NCBI GenBank assembly: GCA_963169105.1
Contig: OY720637.1
Coordinates: 60,534,964 to 60,598,963 of the forward strand
DNA length: 64,000 bases
Direction: 5' to 3'
Source: Ceriagrion tenellum
Lineage: Eukaryota > Arthropoda > Insecta > Odonata > Coenagrionidae
Positions 32,323-43,405 of this stretch are shown here, one piece after another (within the stretch, counting starts at the first letter, position 1; the number at the start of each line of letters is the position of its first letter). Below the pieces are notes generated by a model that ran no database searches, was not told the origin of the DNA, and worked only from the letters and a program-made list of their open reading frames with translations. The position numbers and the translations under genes were made by a program.

Positions 32323-33345
32323 CAAAGTACACAAAATCCTTATGTGATGGTGAAGCACCCAGGTGGGATATGAAACCGCGACCTCGACATCAGCAGTAGC
32401 GGATCCTTTAACGATCCAACCGAGGATAGCATATTACATAAGAACAATCACAGAAAGAGAATACGACTACCTTTTTTAGATTAATTCTTTTACAATGTAA
32501 AAAATAAATTTAAAGAATTACATAATGGATTCCCTTTCGTTCCGACCAAAAAAGGCAGTTTAATATAAAATAATACAATAATTTCAGTAATTATCATCTA
32601 AGAAGAGGTAAAATATGGAATGTTCCTAAATGGAAGTTCTCTGTTTTCCGCGAGAAAAGAAATTTGAAAGATGAAGTAAGCTGCCATCAGAGCAGACACT
32701 TTTGTCACTCAGAAAGGAAAAATGGGCAAAGAAAATATTTTATGGTCGCTCACAGTCAGGCCAATAAAATAAAGCCAACCACATCAGTCGATATTAATCA
32801 GAAGCAGACGAGCACATAATGATGGCGTGCTTCCGTAAAAGAACTATCGTTATTACAAATGCTGTGCTCAAAGAAGATAAGACTACAAACCAGGAAACAG
32901 TATGTGAAAACATTCGTGTGGAGCGTAGTATTCAATGGATCGCAAGCAAGGACCATTGGAAAAGCTGACCAGGAAAGACCAAAAGCCTTCAAAACCTGGC
33001 GCTGGAGGATGATGCTGAAGATAAAATGGTCGGATAAAATAAGAAATGATGAAGTTAACAGAAGAGTAGAATTGGAAATGAGTACATGGAACATTATAAA
33101 TGGTTAAGAAGAACAAGATGGATTTGACACACACTGAGATACAACGGGTTTGTGAGAAACATAATTGCAGGTAAAAAAAAAGAGGAAAAAGAACCCAGGA
33201 GTAGGAGGGAGACCCAGGGAATAAGTTTATCCACCAAATTATGAAAAAAGTACATGAGAATAGCTACCAGGAAGTAAGGGAACTAGTATCAGACACGGAA
33301 GAGTTGAGTGCAGCAGTAAACCAATCTTAGGATTAAACGACCAAA
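32323..33345 (+). mobile_element. Composite repeat, copy 1: tRNA-like segment + spacer + RTE-E
   Basis: Starts AAAGTACACAAAATCCTTAT. 32346-32420 is a minus-strand tRNA-like segment (B box as GGTTTCATATCCCACCTGGG). ~400 bp of non-coding DNA follows, then RTE-E codons: MLCSKKIRLQTRKQYVKTFV, WTIGKADQ-type and TWRWRMMLKIKWSDKIRNDE. It ends with the RTE-E terminus CAACCAATCTTAGGATTAAA. Almost the same ~1-kb order occurs at 42402-43405. Frameshifted, not functional. Confidence 0.8.
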
Positions 33346-34096
33346 GATGGTTAACAAACCATTGGTGGGAAACGAATAGTTCGAAAGTTCCACTTGTGCT
33401 GAATCTTACACTATTTATTGCGAAATCAAAAGAGAACTTCAAACGACAAACAATGAGTCATGCACGGAACTGCTCCAGAGTAAAAAAAAAATCGTCGACA
33501 ATTATTTCGTAATGATCGCTCAAATGACCGAGCCATTCAAACGCGAGGGAGGACTTTTCAGATCAAACGCGGCGAACCAATACATCTATATATACACACT
33601 CCCGTCACCTGCAATCAGAGCCATAAAATCGTTCCATCTTAATTTCAGCCAAGCCTGGCGGACTCGGTGCAACACCCCGCAGTAATAATGCATGGGTAGA
33701 GAGGCGTACCGCTCTCCCATTCCCCTCACTCAAAAGATCTTAGCGACCGTAGCACTTTTCTCCAACGCTAGATTCAAGGTGCGTATCATGTCCGGCACGC
33801 ATAATGGCCGGAAAATTAAATTACGGATAATGACCGACAGAAATAGTGACGTGAGAGACGTACGAAAAAAGATGAAAGCTGGTGGAGCGATTACAGCGGG
33901 TTTTGACGTCAAGAGTATTTTCAGCCAATCGCAAGTTAACTCCTTTGAAGACTCCTTACGAACCACCCAAGTCAGAGAAAACACTGAATAACATTTTTTT
34001 CCACTTGAAAAAACAAATAATAACATGTTCCAGCCTCTGAAAAACAAGCTGTTTCGTGTACGACTGTAAGTAAAAAACGGCAGTCTATATATTTAA
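33346..34096. other. No supported gene
   Basis: A 99-codon plus-strand frame (33692-33991) and an overlapping 105-codon minus frame have no recognised motifs. 33590-33605 contains CTATATATACACA, a weak TATA-like string. Confidence 0.3.
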
Positions 34097-34515
34097 AAAA
34101 AAGTATTCTACCGGTAAACGTAGGTTTTGTTTCATGTCAGAGAATCTCCTCCCGGTTCTCTCCACTTTCAGGGGCCTATCTCGCTCTAGTATATCCTTTT
34201 CCGCCTCAGCATACGACCCCTTCCTTCTTCATCCCTTCCATGAAACCCATTCTCTTTCTTCCCCTTCCCCGCTTGCCCAACATCCTTCCGTCAATCACAT
34301 TCTTGAGCAACCTATAGCCACTTATTACATCCTCCAGCCACCTACTCTGCCTATATTGAATTTCATTAAGAAGTTTCCTTTCCTAGCCCACCATCTCGAA
34401 TACTTCTTCGTTCGTCTTCCTCTCCGTCCACCTCACCTTCACCATCCTTCACCACACCCACATCTCAAATGCCTGCAGCCTATTCTCCACCATCCAACCG
34501 TTTAATCTTTATTTA
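34097..34515 (-). mobile_element. RTE-D LINE 3' part
   Basis: Begins on the left with the RTE-D 3' end (TATTCTACCGGTAAACGTAGG, then TGTCAGAGAATCTCCTCCCG). Antisense coding runs through GRGRK, EVIRSG.. and NEEVFEMVG blocks to CAAATGCCTGCAGCC. Directly followed by a second similar fragment. Confidence 0.85.
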
Positions 34516-34935
34516 AGAATTCTAACGGTCAAGGTAGGTTTTCTTGAATGTCAGAAAGTCTCCTCCAGATTTTCTACTTTTTCAGGGGCCTAATTACCTC
34601 TAGTATATCACTTTTCTCCTCGGCATACGATCTACCCTTCATCATCCCGTTCATGAAACCAATTGTCTTTCTTACCCTTCCCCGCTTGCCCAACATCCTT
34701 CCCTCATCCATCCAATCACAATGTTGAACAATCCATCGCCCCTTATTACATCTTCCAGCCACCTACTCTTCCGATCTCGAATTCCATTCAAAAGTTTCCT
34801 TTCCTCGCCCACCATCTTAAGCACTTCCTCGTTAATCTTTCTTTCCGTCCACCTCACATTCTCCATCCTTTTCCACTCCCACACCTCAAATGCCTGCAAC
34901 ATATTGTCGTCTATTCAACCTTTTAATAACAAATG
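34516..34935 (-). mobile_element. RTE-D LINE 3' part, second in tandem
   Basis: Starts AATTCTAACGGTCAAGGTAGG and contains antisense codons for MLQAFEVWEWKRMENVRWTE, INEEVLKMVGEERKLLNGIRD and GRMLGKRGRVRKTIGFMNGM. Same orientation as its neighbour; the two differ in sequence, so they are independent insertions or an old duplication. Confidence 0.85.
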
Positions 34936-35230
34936 AAATTACTAAATACTCACTTCATTAGCTATGGCTGTATAATGTTGATTTTAGTGTCGCTTGTAAA
35001 TGGGTGATGTATTTTACGTACTGTTTATTTTGATTTGGTGAAAGTATTCAGGTGAATTATGGAACAAAATAAGAACTTTAGCAGGAAATCGCATTACTTA
35101 TCCTCGTTATGGACGTACGATTTTTATTTTAATGCAAATAAATCATGGAGGAAACGGACCGTTTCTTTCAATCAGCTGTGCATATTCGGATGGCTTTTAT
35201 GAAACAACGCCTACAGTTGGGCGGCTCAAA
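34936..35230. other. No recognisable feature
   Basis: AT-rich spacer. Confidence 0.4.
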
Positions 35231-35830
35231 CGTGAACGAATATTTAGTTTCACAGCGTGCGTTTCCCGTAATAAACTCTCCTTCCATTTCTCTCTCTTAT
35301 TCTTTCCCCTTTCAGTATCCTCCAAACCTCTCCTCCAAACCCGGACTTGGGAGACGAGCGACGCCGGCTGTTGTCCTTGCCGCCTCGGCGAGCAGGGACA
35401 AAAGTCCCTCCCCCATTCCGAGCGCGCACCACCCAGCCACCCACACCGGCCGGTCGGTCGACTTCGAGGAACTCCCCACTATGAGCGGAGAGAGGGAGAG
35501 AGAGAGCCAAGAAGACAGAAGAAGGCGCCCACGCGAAGGAATACGAAATGAAAAGATCATACGCGCGCGTGTTTGTGTGTATACGTAATGGACGCGGGAG
35601 AGGAAAGGAAAGTAAATTTTAGGGGAACGAGGGAGTAGGAGGTAGGGCGGACAGTTAAAACCATTGCGGCATTATAGGGGAAAAGAAATTTTTCTCTCTC
35701 TCTCCCTCTTTTGAGATTCAAAAGAGAGAAAATGGTGTAAAAAAAATACCAACCTCTCCATGATCGGATGGAAATCGCTTCGCTACACGGGAGAATGAAC
35801 CTTGCTCGGGAATGCATTCAAGGTGGGAGA
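35231..35830. other. GC-rich CpG-bearing block with (GA)n/(CT)n
   Basis: CpG-rich 35350-35470 (GACGAGCGACGCCGGC, CGGCCGGTCGGTCGACTTCG), GAGAGAGGGAGAGAGAGAG near 35490 and TCTCTCTCTCTCCCTC near 35693. Overlapping frames of 139-147 codons look like composition artefacts. It resembles the blocks at 7.7 and 46.3 kb; regulatory role unproven. Confidence 0.3.
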
Positions 35831-36030
35831 AATTATTCTGATGATTAGAGGTGATCTAGTATTAGAGGAAGTTTTAGATGGAAATAGGAATGCCAATACC
35901 AATCAATTACGTCTCCAGTAACTCGTACCCATTACTCTTCTCAATTCTTCAGCTCGGCTGACGATGTTTGATACTATTGTCTGCTATAATAGTGATGTCT
36001 GAATCATTTTTACAATAGAATGTAAAGAAC
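35831..36030. other. No recognisable feature
   Basis: Spacer before the duplicated MITE border. Confidence 0.4.
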
Positions 36031-36175
36031 ACTCGTATGTGAAGACACAATGCATTGTGGAAAAATACTAAGGGCCGTATTCATAGTCGATACCTGTGTG
36101 TCCCCCGTATGTGAGCACACAATGCATTGTGGAAAAATACTAAGGGCCGTATTCATAGTCGTTACCTGTGTGTCC
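36030..36175. repeat. 72-bp tandem duplication spanning a MITE border
   Basis: TGCATTGTGGAAAAATACTA followed by the MITE end GGGCCGTATTCATAGTCG occurs at 36051 and again at 36123. The unit holds host flank, the TAA and the first ~30 bp of the element, and must have been duplicated after insertion. Confidence 0.85.
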
Positions 36176-36777
36176 CCCAGGTGTGGGAGAGCCCCTTGGC
36201 TCAGAAATGGTATTCATAGTCGCTACCCAGGGGACTGCCGTCCCCTAACCCTCCAGACCGGCCGTCGATTTCCTGGGTAAGGCATGAAGCTAACCCAAAG
36301 CTCCCCTAACGCAGTACTGCTGCCCACGCGTGGGACGAATTGGTACTACTGTACTAATGGCAGTACACGATAATATCAACAACTTTCCATAGTAACGTCT
36401 TCTGTTTACAAACACGAGTACTTATTGAATCACCCTCGTATTCCTCACCATTTATACGACATACACATTTAAGTAATATAGTAAACAATCTCTCATATTC
36501 CTTCAATCATTTTTTATCAACATCGTGAAACAGCATACTGTTTATAGCGTGCTTGGTTACGATGAAAAATGAGCATCGAAAACATCGATAACCATTCAGC
36601 CGAACAGCTCATATGTATTTTTCCGCGGGATTGTTGCCAAACCTCTTACCCAGGCGTCCCACGGCTGGGTGTTACCCAGGTAAGGTTTATGAATCGCTCA
36701 GCGTAGGGGACCCCTAGGTGTTACCTGACAAGAGGATACCCAGGTAACCCCTACGAATACGACTATGAATACGGGCA
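36144..36777. mobile_element. PIF/Harbinger-like MITE, copy 2 (inverted)
   Basis: TAA (36141-36143) then GGGCCGTATTCATAGTCG; the right end is CGACTATGAATACGGGCA then TAA (36778-36780). The interior is the reverse of copy 1 (CCCACGCGTGGGACGAAT at 36323). It lacks the 24-bp palindrome found in copy 1. Confidence 0.8.
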
Positions 36778-37082
36778 TAAGTGTTTCTATTGTAATAACA
36801 ATTCAGACTTCATGATTAATTTCCATGAAGTCGCGCCTGAACTCACCGTGCCTTTAGTGTTATATTCACAATTCATCTTCCTTAGCCATTAGGTATATAC
36901 TCAACATATTTTTCGAAATTTTTATTTATTTATTTCATGTATTTATTCTTTTTTTCGTTTTATTTTTTAAATTTTATCTTTTATTATGTTCTCTACTCCG
37001 AATACAGCGCATTTGACCAATTTATGTCGGGTGTATAACAATCAAAACAGGCGAACACAATTACTCATGCCCTGAATGGTGA
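36778..37082. other. No recognisable feature
   Basis: AT-rich DNA with T-runs at 36910-36990. Confidence 0.4.
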
Positions 37083-37168
37083 TGATATTTCCACCCAGGC
37101 GGGATTTGAACCCGCGACCCCCAGTTTAACAGGCGAGGACTTCACCCCGTCGTCCCCGGGGCCGGACA
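37083..37168 (-). mobile_element. tRNA-like SINE head
   Basis: The minus strand reads GGGTGAAGTCCTCGCC (A-box-like) then GGTCGCGGGTTCAAATCCCG (B box GGTTCAAATCC). A good T arm (GCGGG-TTCAAAT-CCCGC) is present but no full acceptor stem, so it is tRNA-derived rather than a tRNA gene. Related to the tRNA-like piece of the composite repeats at 32.35 and 42.43 kb. Confidence 0.6.
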
Positions 37169-37654
37169 TATTCTATGACATATGAATAGATTCTCTTCTA
37201 AGCGCGAAACAATATGTTTCACTTTATTACAATGATTCTTGATGAATGTCAACGTATTAATCCGAACAAAAACAATTATTTACATATGATTTTCCATGAA
37301 TTTTGAATTCCGCGGCGTACACTCATGCCACAACAATGTTTTAATGACCCAACCATATCGAGAACAAATTAAATACCCAAGTCATAGCAATGTTTCAGCA
37401 AAGACGAAAATGTTATAATATAATTCCTGTATCATTTATGTGACAAAATGTACGTTCGTGTCCAATACGTAAATACATGGACTAAAGTGAAGTGTGGTAA
37501 AAGAATTTTATTTTTGACTCGCTCGAAAAGTTATTGAAATGAGCACTCAACGACTCACGATTCTCGCTCCAGCTACCTTAAGACTCTCCCATATTCCTCC
37601 TCTTAAGAGTCTCTTCCACCAAACATGCCCACTTTTTCAAAGATCTACAGAATT
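37169..37654. other. No recognisable feature
   Basis: AT-rich DNA; 37565-37640 is C/T-rich like the antisense of an RTE fragment but too decayed to assign. Confidence 0.35.
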
Positions 37655-37838
37655 AGCCGCGAAGTAACTTTAACGGAGTCGTCCGCTAGAGTTAACACAT
37701 TTGTAGAACTTCACAGTGGAAAAATGATTCGCCTGGACTGGGAATCGAGCCCTAGGTCGCGAAATCGAGGGATCTGGGTTCGATTCCCAGTCTAGGTGAA
37801 TGACTTTTCCACCGTGAACTACACACAATTGGGTAAAC
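37655..37838. mobile_element. tRNA-like fold-back element
   Basis: The left arm CACAGTGGAAAAATGATTCG then GACTGGGAATCGAGCCC is inverted on the right as GGGTTCGATTCCCAGTC then GAATGACTTTTCCACCGTG. Each arm thus carries a tRNA B box, one on each strand. Outer end AACTTTAACGGAGTCGTCCG is the same as in copies at 22.56 and 43.81 kb. Non-coding. Confidence 0.75.
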
Positions 37839-38344
37839 TCACCCACGACTTCTTTGGCTTACCCCTTCCTCTCCCACCATTTACTCCTCTTTCATTAGCC
37901 TGCTATGTTATTCAACTGTCATCCATTCCCTCAACAGAACCGAACCAATGAACCGCTCCCCTTTCGTACATGTCAACTACTATTATCACCCAACCCACGT
38001 TCTTTCATCGCCCACTCATTCCCAACCCTATCCAAACTTTTTTTACGCGTAGAAATCAAAGCAGAGTTATTTCGTTCTTTGGACATTACATCACCTTTAA
38101 AAACCGTTGGTCGTCGTGCCGGGAAAGGAGCAAACAGAAGGATTATGTGGATGACCACTCCTTCTCGCATTTGACGTTTCTTCCACGGAATACATTCACG
38201 TCATTACACGCATTTTGGTCCTGCCATTGCCCGTCTAAGACAGCCTCAGGGTCGATCAAAGGGTTCTTTTATCCTAACATTACGCTACACTAAAATATGC
38301 GTGAAGTTCTCTCTAGCTTCACACCAGGTTAAATATCTGGCTAC
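37839..38344. other. No supported gene
   Basis: Overlapping frames of 89-107 codons without motifs; probably chance. Confidence 0.3.
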
Positions 38345-38575
38345 TTCCAACGTTTCGATAGATAACCCTTCCGTCATCGTCAGGGGACTGATGATTATTG
38401 CCCAGATGATGACGGAAGGGTATTGTGTAGAAACGTTCATTAGACAAGAGTACGAAAAACTTTAATCGGAACGTTAACGGTGACGTTTCGAAACAGAATA
38501 CCCTTCCGTAATCATCAGGGAAATAATCATCAGTGTCCTGATGATGATGGAAGGGTATTCTGTCGAAAAGTTAAC
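38345..38575. repeat. Inverted-repeat cluster, CTGANGAT-hairpin-GAAAC units
   Basis: Four related units alternate in orientation: minus at 38350-38385 and 38485-38520, plus at 38401-38435 and 38538-38570. The best reads CTGATGATGATGGAAGGGTA then TTCTGTCGAAAAG. GATGGAA and TTCTGTC form a 7-bp stem (two wobble pairs) around GGGTA. Confidence 0.7.
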
Positions 38576-38605
38576 TCGACAGAAGACAAAAAACGCAAAT
38601 CAATA

Positions 38606-38693
38606 CGTTTGCGGTAACGTATCGAAGCGTTCACGGCAACGTATCGAAATGTTAACGGTAACGTATCGAAACATTATCGGTAACGTGTCGAGA
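38606..38693. repeat. 22-bp minisatellite, four units
   Basis: Units NNTTNNCGGTAACGTATCGAAA-like at 38606, 38628, 38650 and 38672. A related unit, GTTAACGGTGACGTTTCGAAA, lies at 38473 within the preceding inverted-repeat cluster, so the array probably grew out of that element. Confidence 0.85.
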
Positions 38694-39639
38694 AAATTTC
38701 AAAATATCGAATTTGTCACCTCTTTGGAAAAAGATGTTTTATCACAAAAACCACCGCGCATAAGCAGGCCTTAAGACAGTCAAATGACGGTAACAAAGAT
38801 GTGAGCTCTTGAGGCTAACCCAACACAATATGGGGTAACGACACCATAAGCCGTAAACCGGAAAACGCTTACGACAATTAGACCTATTACCATTATTATA
38901 CAAACAGCGATTATTGGAAAACTAGATGACCGAGCGAATATTTCGCACAGTATGCAGCTTCTTCCTGTTTCTTCCTTCTTTCTCCCTGTTCTTCTACCTG
39001 TTTCTTCCCATGGACAATTATATGTTATTTATGTTTGTGATAGAGATACATAACGTAAACGGTAAATGGTCACACTGTTTGCACGTAGAATGTAAACAAT
39101 CTAGCTAAACGATGTGTTAAAAGATGGCGCCTCCTACAGTCTTTTAAGCACGTAACCATTGCCAACATGTCTGTTGATTATAATGTCAGCAGATGGCGTT
39201 GTATCATTTTTTTAGCAAAATCTTAAATTTTAAACAATTTGTCTATTTTTCATCAATATCAGGGAACATAAGCTTTAAAATGATGTTTGAATCGTTAATT
39301 TTGATAAGGAATTGTGGGAGTTATGGCGTTGCGACAAAAACACCTTTGAGAAATAATATATACGGATATGACATATGACAACATGAACATCAAAGGCCGC
39401 ACACGAAGGAATGGCGGGTACTTTAAGCAAGTGTAATACTACAATCGTAGTTACTTTTTAAAAGAAAATCTGGGATAAATGAATCAGAGGCCTGAACCAT
39501 CTGAAAAGATGGAGATAGAAACAAATTTTTGTGTGGAGATGATGATAATCACATGAGAAAGGAAATTCGTCCGCTAAAAATAGAGTTATTTCAGCGGAGC
39601 AGAAGAGCATTCCCGTTACAAGACTCCTACCTTCATCTC
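38694..39639. other. No recognisable feature
   Basis: AT-rich DNA without identifiable repeats. Confidence 0.4.
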
Positions 39640-40540
39640 AGCATACGTCCTACCCCTCTTCACCCCGACAATAAAGTCTATTCTCTTTCTTCCCTTACCT
39701 GCTAAAGAAACATCTTCCTGTCTACCTACCTAGAGGAATTCTTCGCTCCTCACAAGCTCCTCTATCCACCAACTTTGCCCCTAACTAATCTCTTCCAAAA
39801 CCTTCATTTCCACTCCTACCATATCATAAACTTCCTCTTAGGTCTTCCTTTTCGTCCATTGTACTTTCTCCGTCCTCCTCTATACCCACATCTCGAACAC
39901 CTGTAGCCTACTTTTGTCTTTTTTGAGTCCACGTTTCTGAGCCATTCAACGCTACACTTCCTCACCAACCATATCAAGAACTTTCTCCAAGATCTTCCTT
40001 TCCGTTCATCACTCTTTCTCTATCCTCCTCCACACCCACATCTTGAACACCTGCAACCTATTCTTGTCTTTTTTTTCTATGAGTCCACGTTTCTGAGCCA
40101 TTCAACGCTACACTCCCACACCTACCATATCGAGAACTTCCTCAGCAGGTTTTCCTTTTTGTCTGCCGCAACTACTTCATCCTCCTCTACACCAACTTCT
40201 AGATTACCTGCAGCCTATTCTTCTCTTTTTTTATAGAATCCATTTTTCTGAGCCATTCAACTCTACACTACCACAGCTATCATATCAAGAACTTCCTCGC
40301 AGGTCTTCCTTTTTGTCTACCGCAACTATTTCATCCTCCTCTACACCAACATCTTGATTACCAGCAGCCTATTCTTCTTTCTTTCATAGAGTCCATTTTT
40401 CTGAGCCATTCAACGCTAACTTCACATGAAACCCTTCACTAGGCTTTTCTATAGTCTTCATCAGATCATTAGCTACCTTCTAATGCTCAGCCCTTCTTTT
40501 GCATGCGCATTTCTCCAAACGTACTTTCTTTAAGCGCACT
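39640..40540 (-). mobile_element. RTE-like LINE fragment (diverged RTE-D) with internal tandem amplification
   Basis: 39640-39800 is antisense RTE-D C-terminus (CAGCATACGTCCTACCCCTC, TAGTATCTCTTTC-type strings). From 39815 a ~150-156-bp coding block encoding the FEMW/TWTQK...AFNGSETW region is repeated four times (ATATCATAAAC at 39821, ATATCAAGAAC at 39971, ATATCGAGAAC at 40127, ATATCAAGAAC at 40282). The right part 40430-40540 continues the upstream coding region. Confidence 0.75.
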
Positions 40541-41324
40541 GCCTACGCAGTTCAATTGCTCTACTTGCTCACGTTTGTGCCCTCCTTCTTATAGGAAGAC
40601 TTTATTCGAGAAAACGAAATAGTGGCGTCGGGAGGGTTTAGAGAAACGACCAAGAAATTAAGTTGAATAAGATGGATGCCTTTCTAAAAACCAACTATCA
40701 CATCGGCAGATCACCAAGTGCAAACTGTTCAACAGTTAGGTGCATGAATAATTCGCTGGAAAATGAAAAACAGTCCGAGTAACGGGGCGAGGTTGTATCC
40801 TTCACCGACAACGCCCATCGCCAGCAATTCATGAACTGCACTCCCGTATTCGCCCTGGAGGCATCGACGACTGGGTGCGCCGAATATCTCGAGACAAAGC
40901 GGCGTTTGCAGGCGATCGCTCCACACGGCACACTGGCACGATCGCTTTTAACCAATGACGAGTCGCGAAATTTTCCCGGAGGGCAAAAGCCAAAGGCGTG
41001 GAATTTTACCTCGGCCTATACCGCCGCACACGCCCGGAAAATAGCAATCCGGGATCGTAATTATTTGAGGTGGCTCTGGCCTCGGGGTCATTTTTTCCGG
41101 ATGATCTAAAGACCTTAATGTAGGATCTTTGACGTACCTTTTTTAAACTGAGATGAAAACACAAAAAGGGTTTTCAGGCTAACTTTACTGTAATGCAGCC
41201 ATGAAAGAGGAGATTTTAATACGGGCTAAAATGGAGATTTCCCATATTACACCATAAACACGCCAGTTTGAACGAGAAAGCAATTCTTATCAAAACTGAT
41301 TATAACAAGCAAAATAGATCATAA
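40541..41324. other. No supported gene
   Basis: 40800-41100 is CpG-richer (GGATCGTAATTATTTGAGG, GCGGCGTTTGCAGGCGATCG) with a 92-codon plus frame and 65-85-codon minus frames, none with motifs. Confidence 0.3.
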
Positions 41325-41440
41325 GCTGATGGAAAAAAGGGTATACTAGAGCGGGATAGGCCCTTGAGAGTGTATAAAACCTGGAGGAGATTCTCTGACA
41401 TTCAGCAAAACCTATCATAACCGGTAAAATACTTAAGAAA
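41325..41440 (+). mobile_element. RTE-D LINE 3' end
   Basis: AAAGGGTATACTAGAGCGGG then GGAGGAGATTCTCTGACATT and AACCTATCATAACCGGTAAA is the RTE-D 3' terminus. It continues into a 290-bp sequence that also follows an RTE-D end at 59.4-59.8 kb. Confidence 0.85.
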
Positions 41441-41730
41441 AGTAAAAATATAAGAAGCAAAATTCCTGGGAAACTGAAGAAAAATTAAATAATGACATAT
41501 TACCACTTATGTTTTAAAGTAATAATCGAATTTTTGCGGTAATTGAAGTCAAGATTCGGTAGTTCCATTCGAATGGCGCTGCGGTCGGCTCCTATGACTG
41601 GACAAACGTGGTCATAAAAAAATACATCCGCGGAATAATCTGCATATTTTGAGTCCGAATTAAAGGTTTTCAATGGGTCACCCATTTCATAAGCTAAATC
41701 AGGATTCTTTAAACTGAATTAAAAGAATGC
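41441..41730 (+). repeat. Duplicated segment shared with 59.43-59.79 kb (inverted)
   Basis: The sequence from AGTAAAAATATAAGAAGCAA to CTTTAAACTGAATTAAAAGAAT is found reversed at 59433-59788, together with the neighbouring RTE-D end. A 61-codon minus-strand frame exists here but is broken in the other copy. Confidence 0.8.
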
Positions 41731-41934
41731 GCCATTTAGAATTTGTCTTGACTCACATGGACAAGCCAGACAAAATTTCGAGCAAGACGCCCAGTCGTTT
41801 AAACTTCATTCTCTTTCTCTTCATGGCGCTACCGACCTTGGGAAGGCCTTACGGGGCAACGGTACCGGAAAGTATCCTTGTAGAGCGTGTCTCTCTACGG
41901 ATCGGACACGTGGAGTATTGATAAAGCAAATCAG
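41731..41934. other. No recognisable feature
   Basis: Short unassigned stretch. Confidence 0.4.
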
Positions 41935-42240
41935 AATAAATTTGGAGCTTTCGAAACGTGGTTATTAAGACGGATGCTAAAGATTAATAGGACGGACAGA
42001 ATAAGAAATGAAGAAGTACACATAAGAGTATAAGAAGAAAGTACACAGGGAATACTACAAAGAAAAGAAAAGCAGGATAGATTTGGACACTCTCTGGGGT
42101 AAAATGGGTTATTTTCTGGAAAGAAACTGAAGGATGAATAAAGAGAAAAGTCCTAAGAGGAAGGCAATAGGACGAATCGAAAAATACCTGGTCCAAACAA
42201 AATAACACCAGAAGATCTACCAGGGAGTAAAGGATCAAGC
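41935..42240 (+). mobile_element. RTE-E-like LINE fragment, diverged
   Basis: Encodes FGAFETWLLRRMLKINRTDR and RNEEVHIRV, the RTE FE.W..RR.L.I...D..RN.EV pattern, then a broken GHSLG and RGRR-type tail. Several frame breaks. Confidence 0.7.
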
Positions 42241-42352
42241 ATTGGGCCAAACCTCGAATACGCCGCGAGCATTTGGAACCCTGGTCATAAAGATTTCACC
42301 AAAAAAATTAATAAAATACAAAGAAAAGTTGCCATATTAATAATTTATGTAC
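42241..42352 (+). mobile_element. Small CR1/L2- or Jockey-like LINE fragment
   Basis: Encodes PNLEYAASIWNPGHKDFTKK and INKIQRKVA, the RPHLEYA..VWDP......LE.VQR motif region of LINE reverse transcriptases. It is not from the same family as A, B or C. Confidence 0.6.
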
Positions 42353-42401
42353 AATAAATATAACCAAATTCATTGATTTCTGGGAGTAATGATATGTCTC
42401 T

Positions 42402-43405
42402 CAAAGTACACAAAATCCTTATGTGATGATGAAGTACCCAGGTGGGATATGAAACCGCGCCCTCGACATCAGCAGGAGCGGATCCTTTTACGATCCAACC
42501 GAGGATATCATATTACATAAGAGCAATCACAGAAAGAGAATACGACTACCTTTTTTTTGGATTAATTCTTTTACGATGCAAAAAATAAATTTAAAGAATT
42601 ACATAATGGATTCAGCCTTTCGATCCGACCAAAAACGGCCGTTTAAAATAAAATAATACAATAATTTCAGTAATTATCACCTAAGAAGAGGTAAAATATG
42701 GAATGTTCCTAAATGGAATTGCCCTGTTTTCCGCGAGAAAAGAAATTTGAAAGATGAAGTAAGCTGCCATCAGAGCAGACATTTTTGTCACTCAGAAAGG
42801 AAAAATGGGCAAAGAAAATATTTTACGGTCGCTCGCACTCAGGCCAATAAAATAAAGCCAATCACATCGGCCGACATTAATCAGAAACAGACGAGCGCAT
42901 AATGATGGCGTGCTTCCGTAAAAAGAACTATCGTTGTTAAAAATGCTGTGCTCAAAGAAGATAAGACTACAAACCAGGAAACAGTGTGTGAAAACACTCG
43001 TGTGGAGCGTAGTATTATATGGATCGGAAGCATGGACCATTGGAAAAGCTGACCAGAAAAGAGTAGAAGCCTTCATAATCTGGTGCTGGAGGAGGATTCT
43101 GAAGATAAAATGGACGGAAAAAATAAGAAATGATGAAAGGTACAAAAGAAATGAAGACGAAAAAACCATTAGGTACACGATAGAGAAAAGAACAAGATGG
43201 ATTGGAGACACCCTAAAGACACAACTGGTTTGTGAAGAATATAATTGAAGGAAAATAAAGGGAAAAGTCCCCAGAGGAAGACCCAGAAATAAGTTCATGG
43301 ACCAAATAAAGGGAAAAGTACACAGGAAGAAACACCAGGAGTTAAGGGAAATAGCATTGAATAGGGATATGTGGAGGGCTGCTGTCAACCAATCTTAGGA
43401 TTGAA
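42402..43405 (+). mobile_element. Composite repeat, copy 2: tRNA-like segment + spacer + RTE-E
   Basis: Same order as 32323-33345: AAAGTACACAAAATCCTTAT, tRNA-like segment (42425-42505), ~400-bp spacer, then RTE-E codons LCSKKIRLQTRKQCVKTLVW, LYGSEAWTIGKADQKRVEAF and RRILKIKWTEKIRNDE. It ends in CAACCAATCTTAGGATTGAA. It is the better preserved RTE-E C-terminus in the window, open 42934-43245, then frameshifted. Confidence 0.85.

Noticed and set aside
36050..36280. 76-codon frame with an internal repeated peptide
   Set aside because: The repeat is the 72-bp duplication of a MITE border, not a gene.
41500..41685. 61-codon minus-strand frame as a conserved small gene
   Set aside because: The second genomic copy at 59.5 kb breaks the frame with an insertion and stops.
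42792..43388. 198-codon minus-strand hydrophobic frame (membrane-protein-like)
   Set aside because: Antisense of RTE-E; the sense strand has the recognised motifs LYGSEAWTIGKADQ and RNDE.
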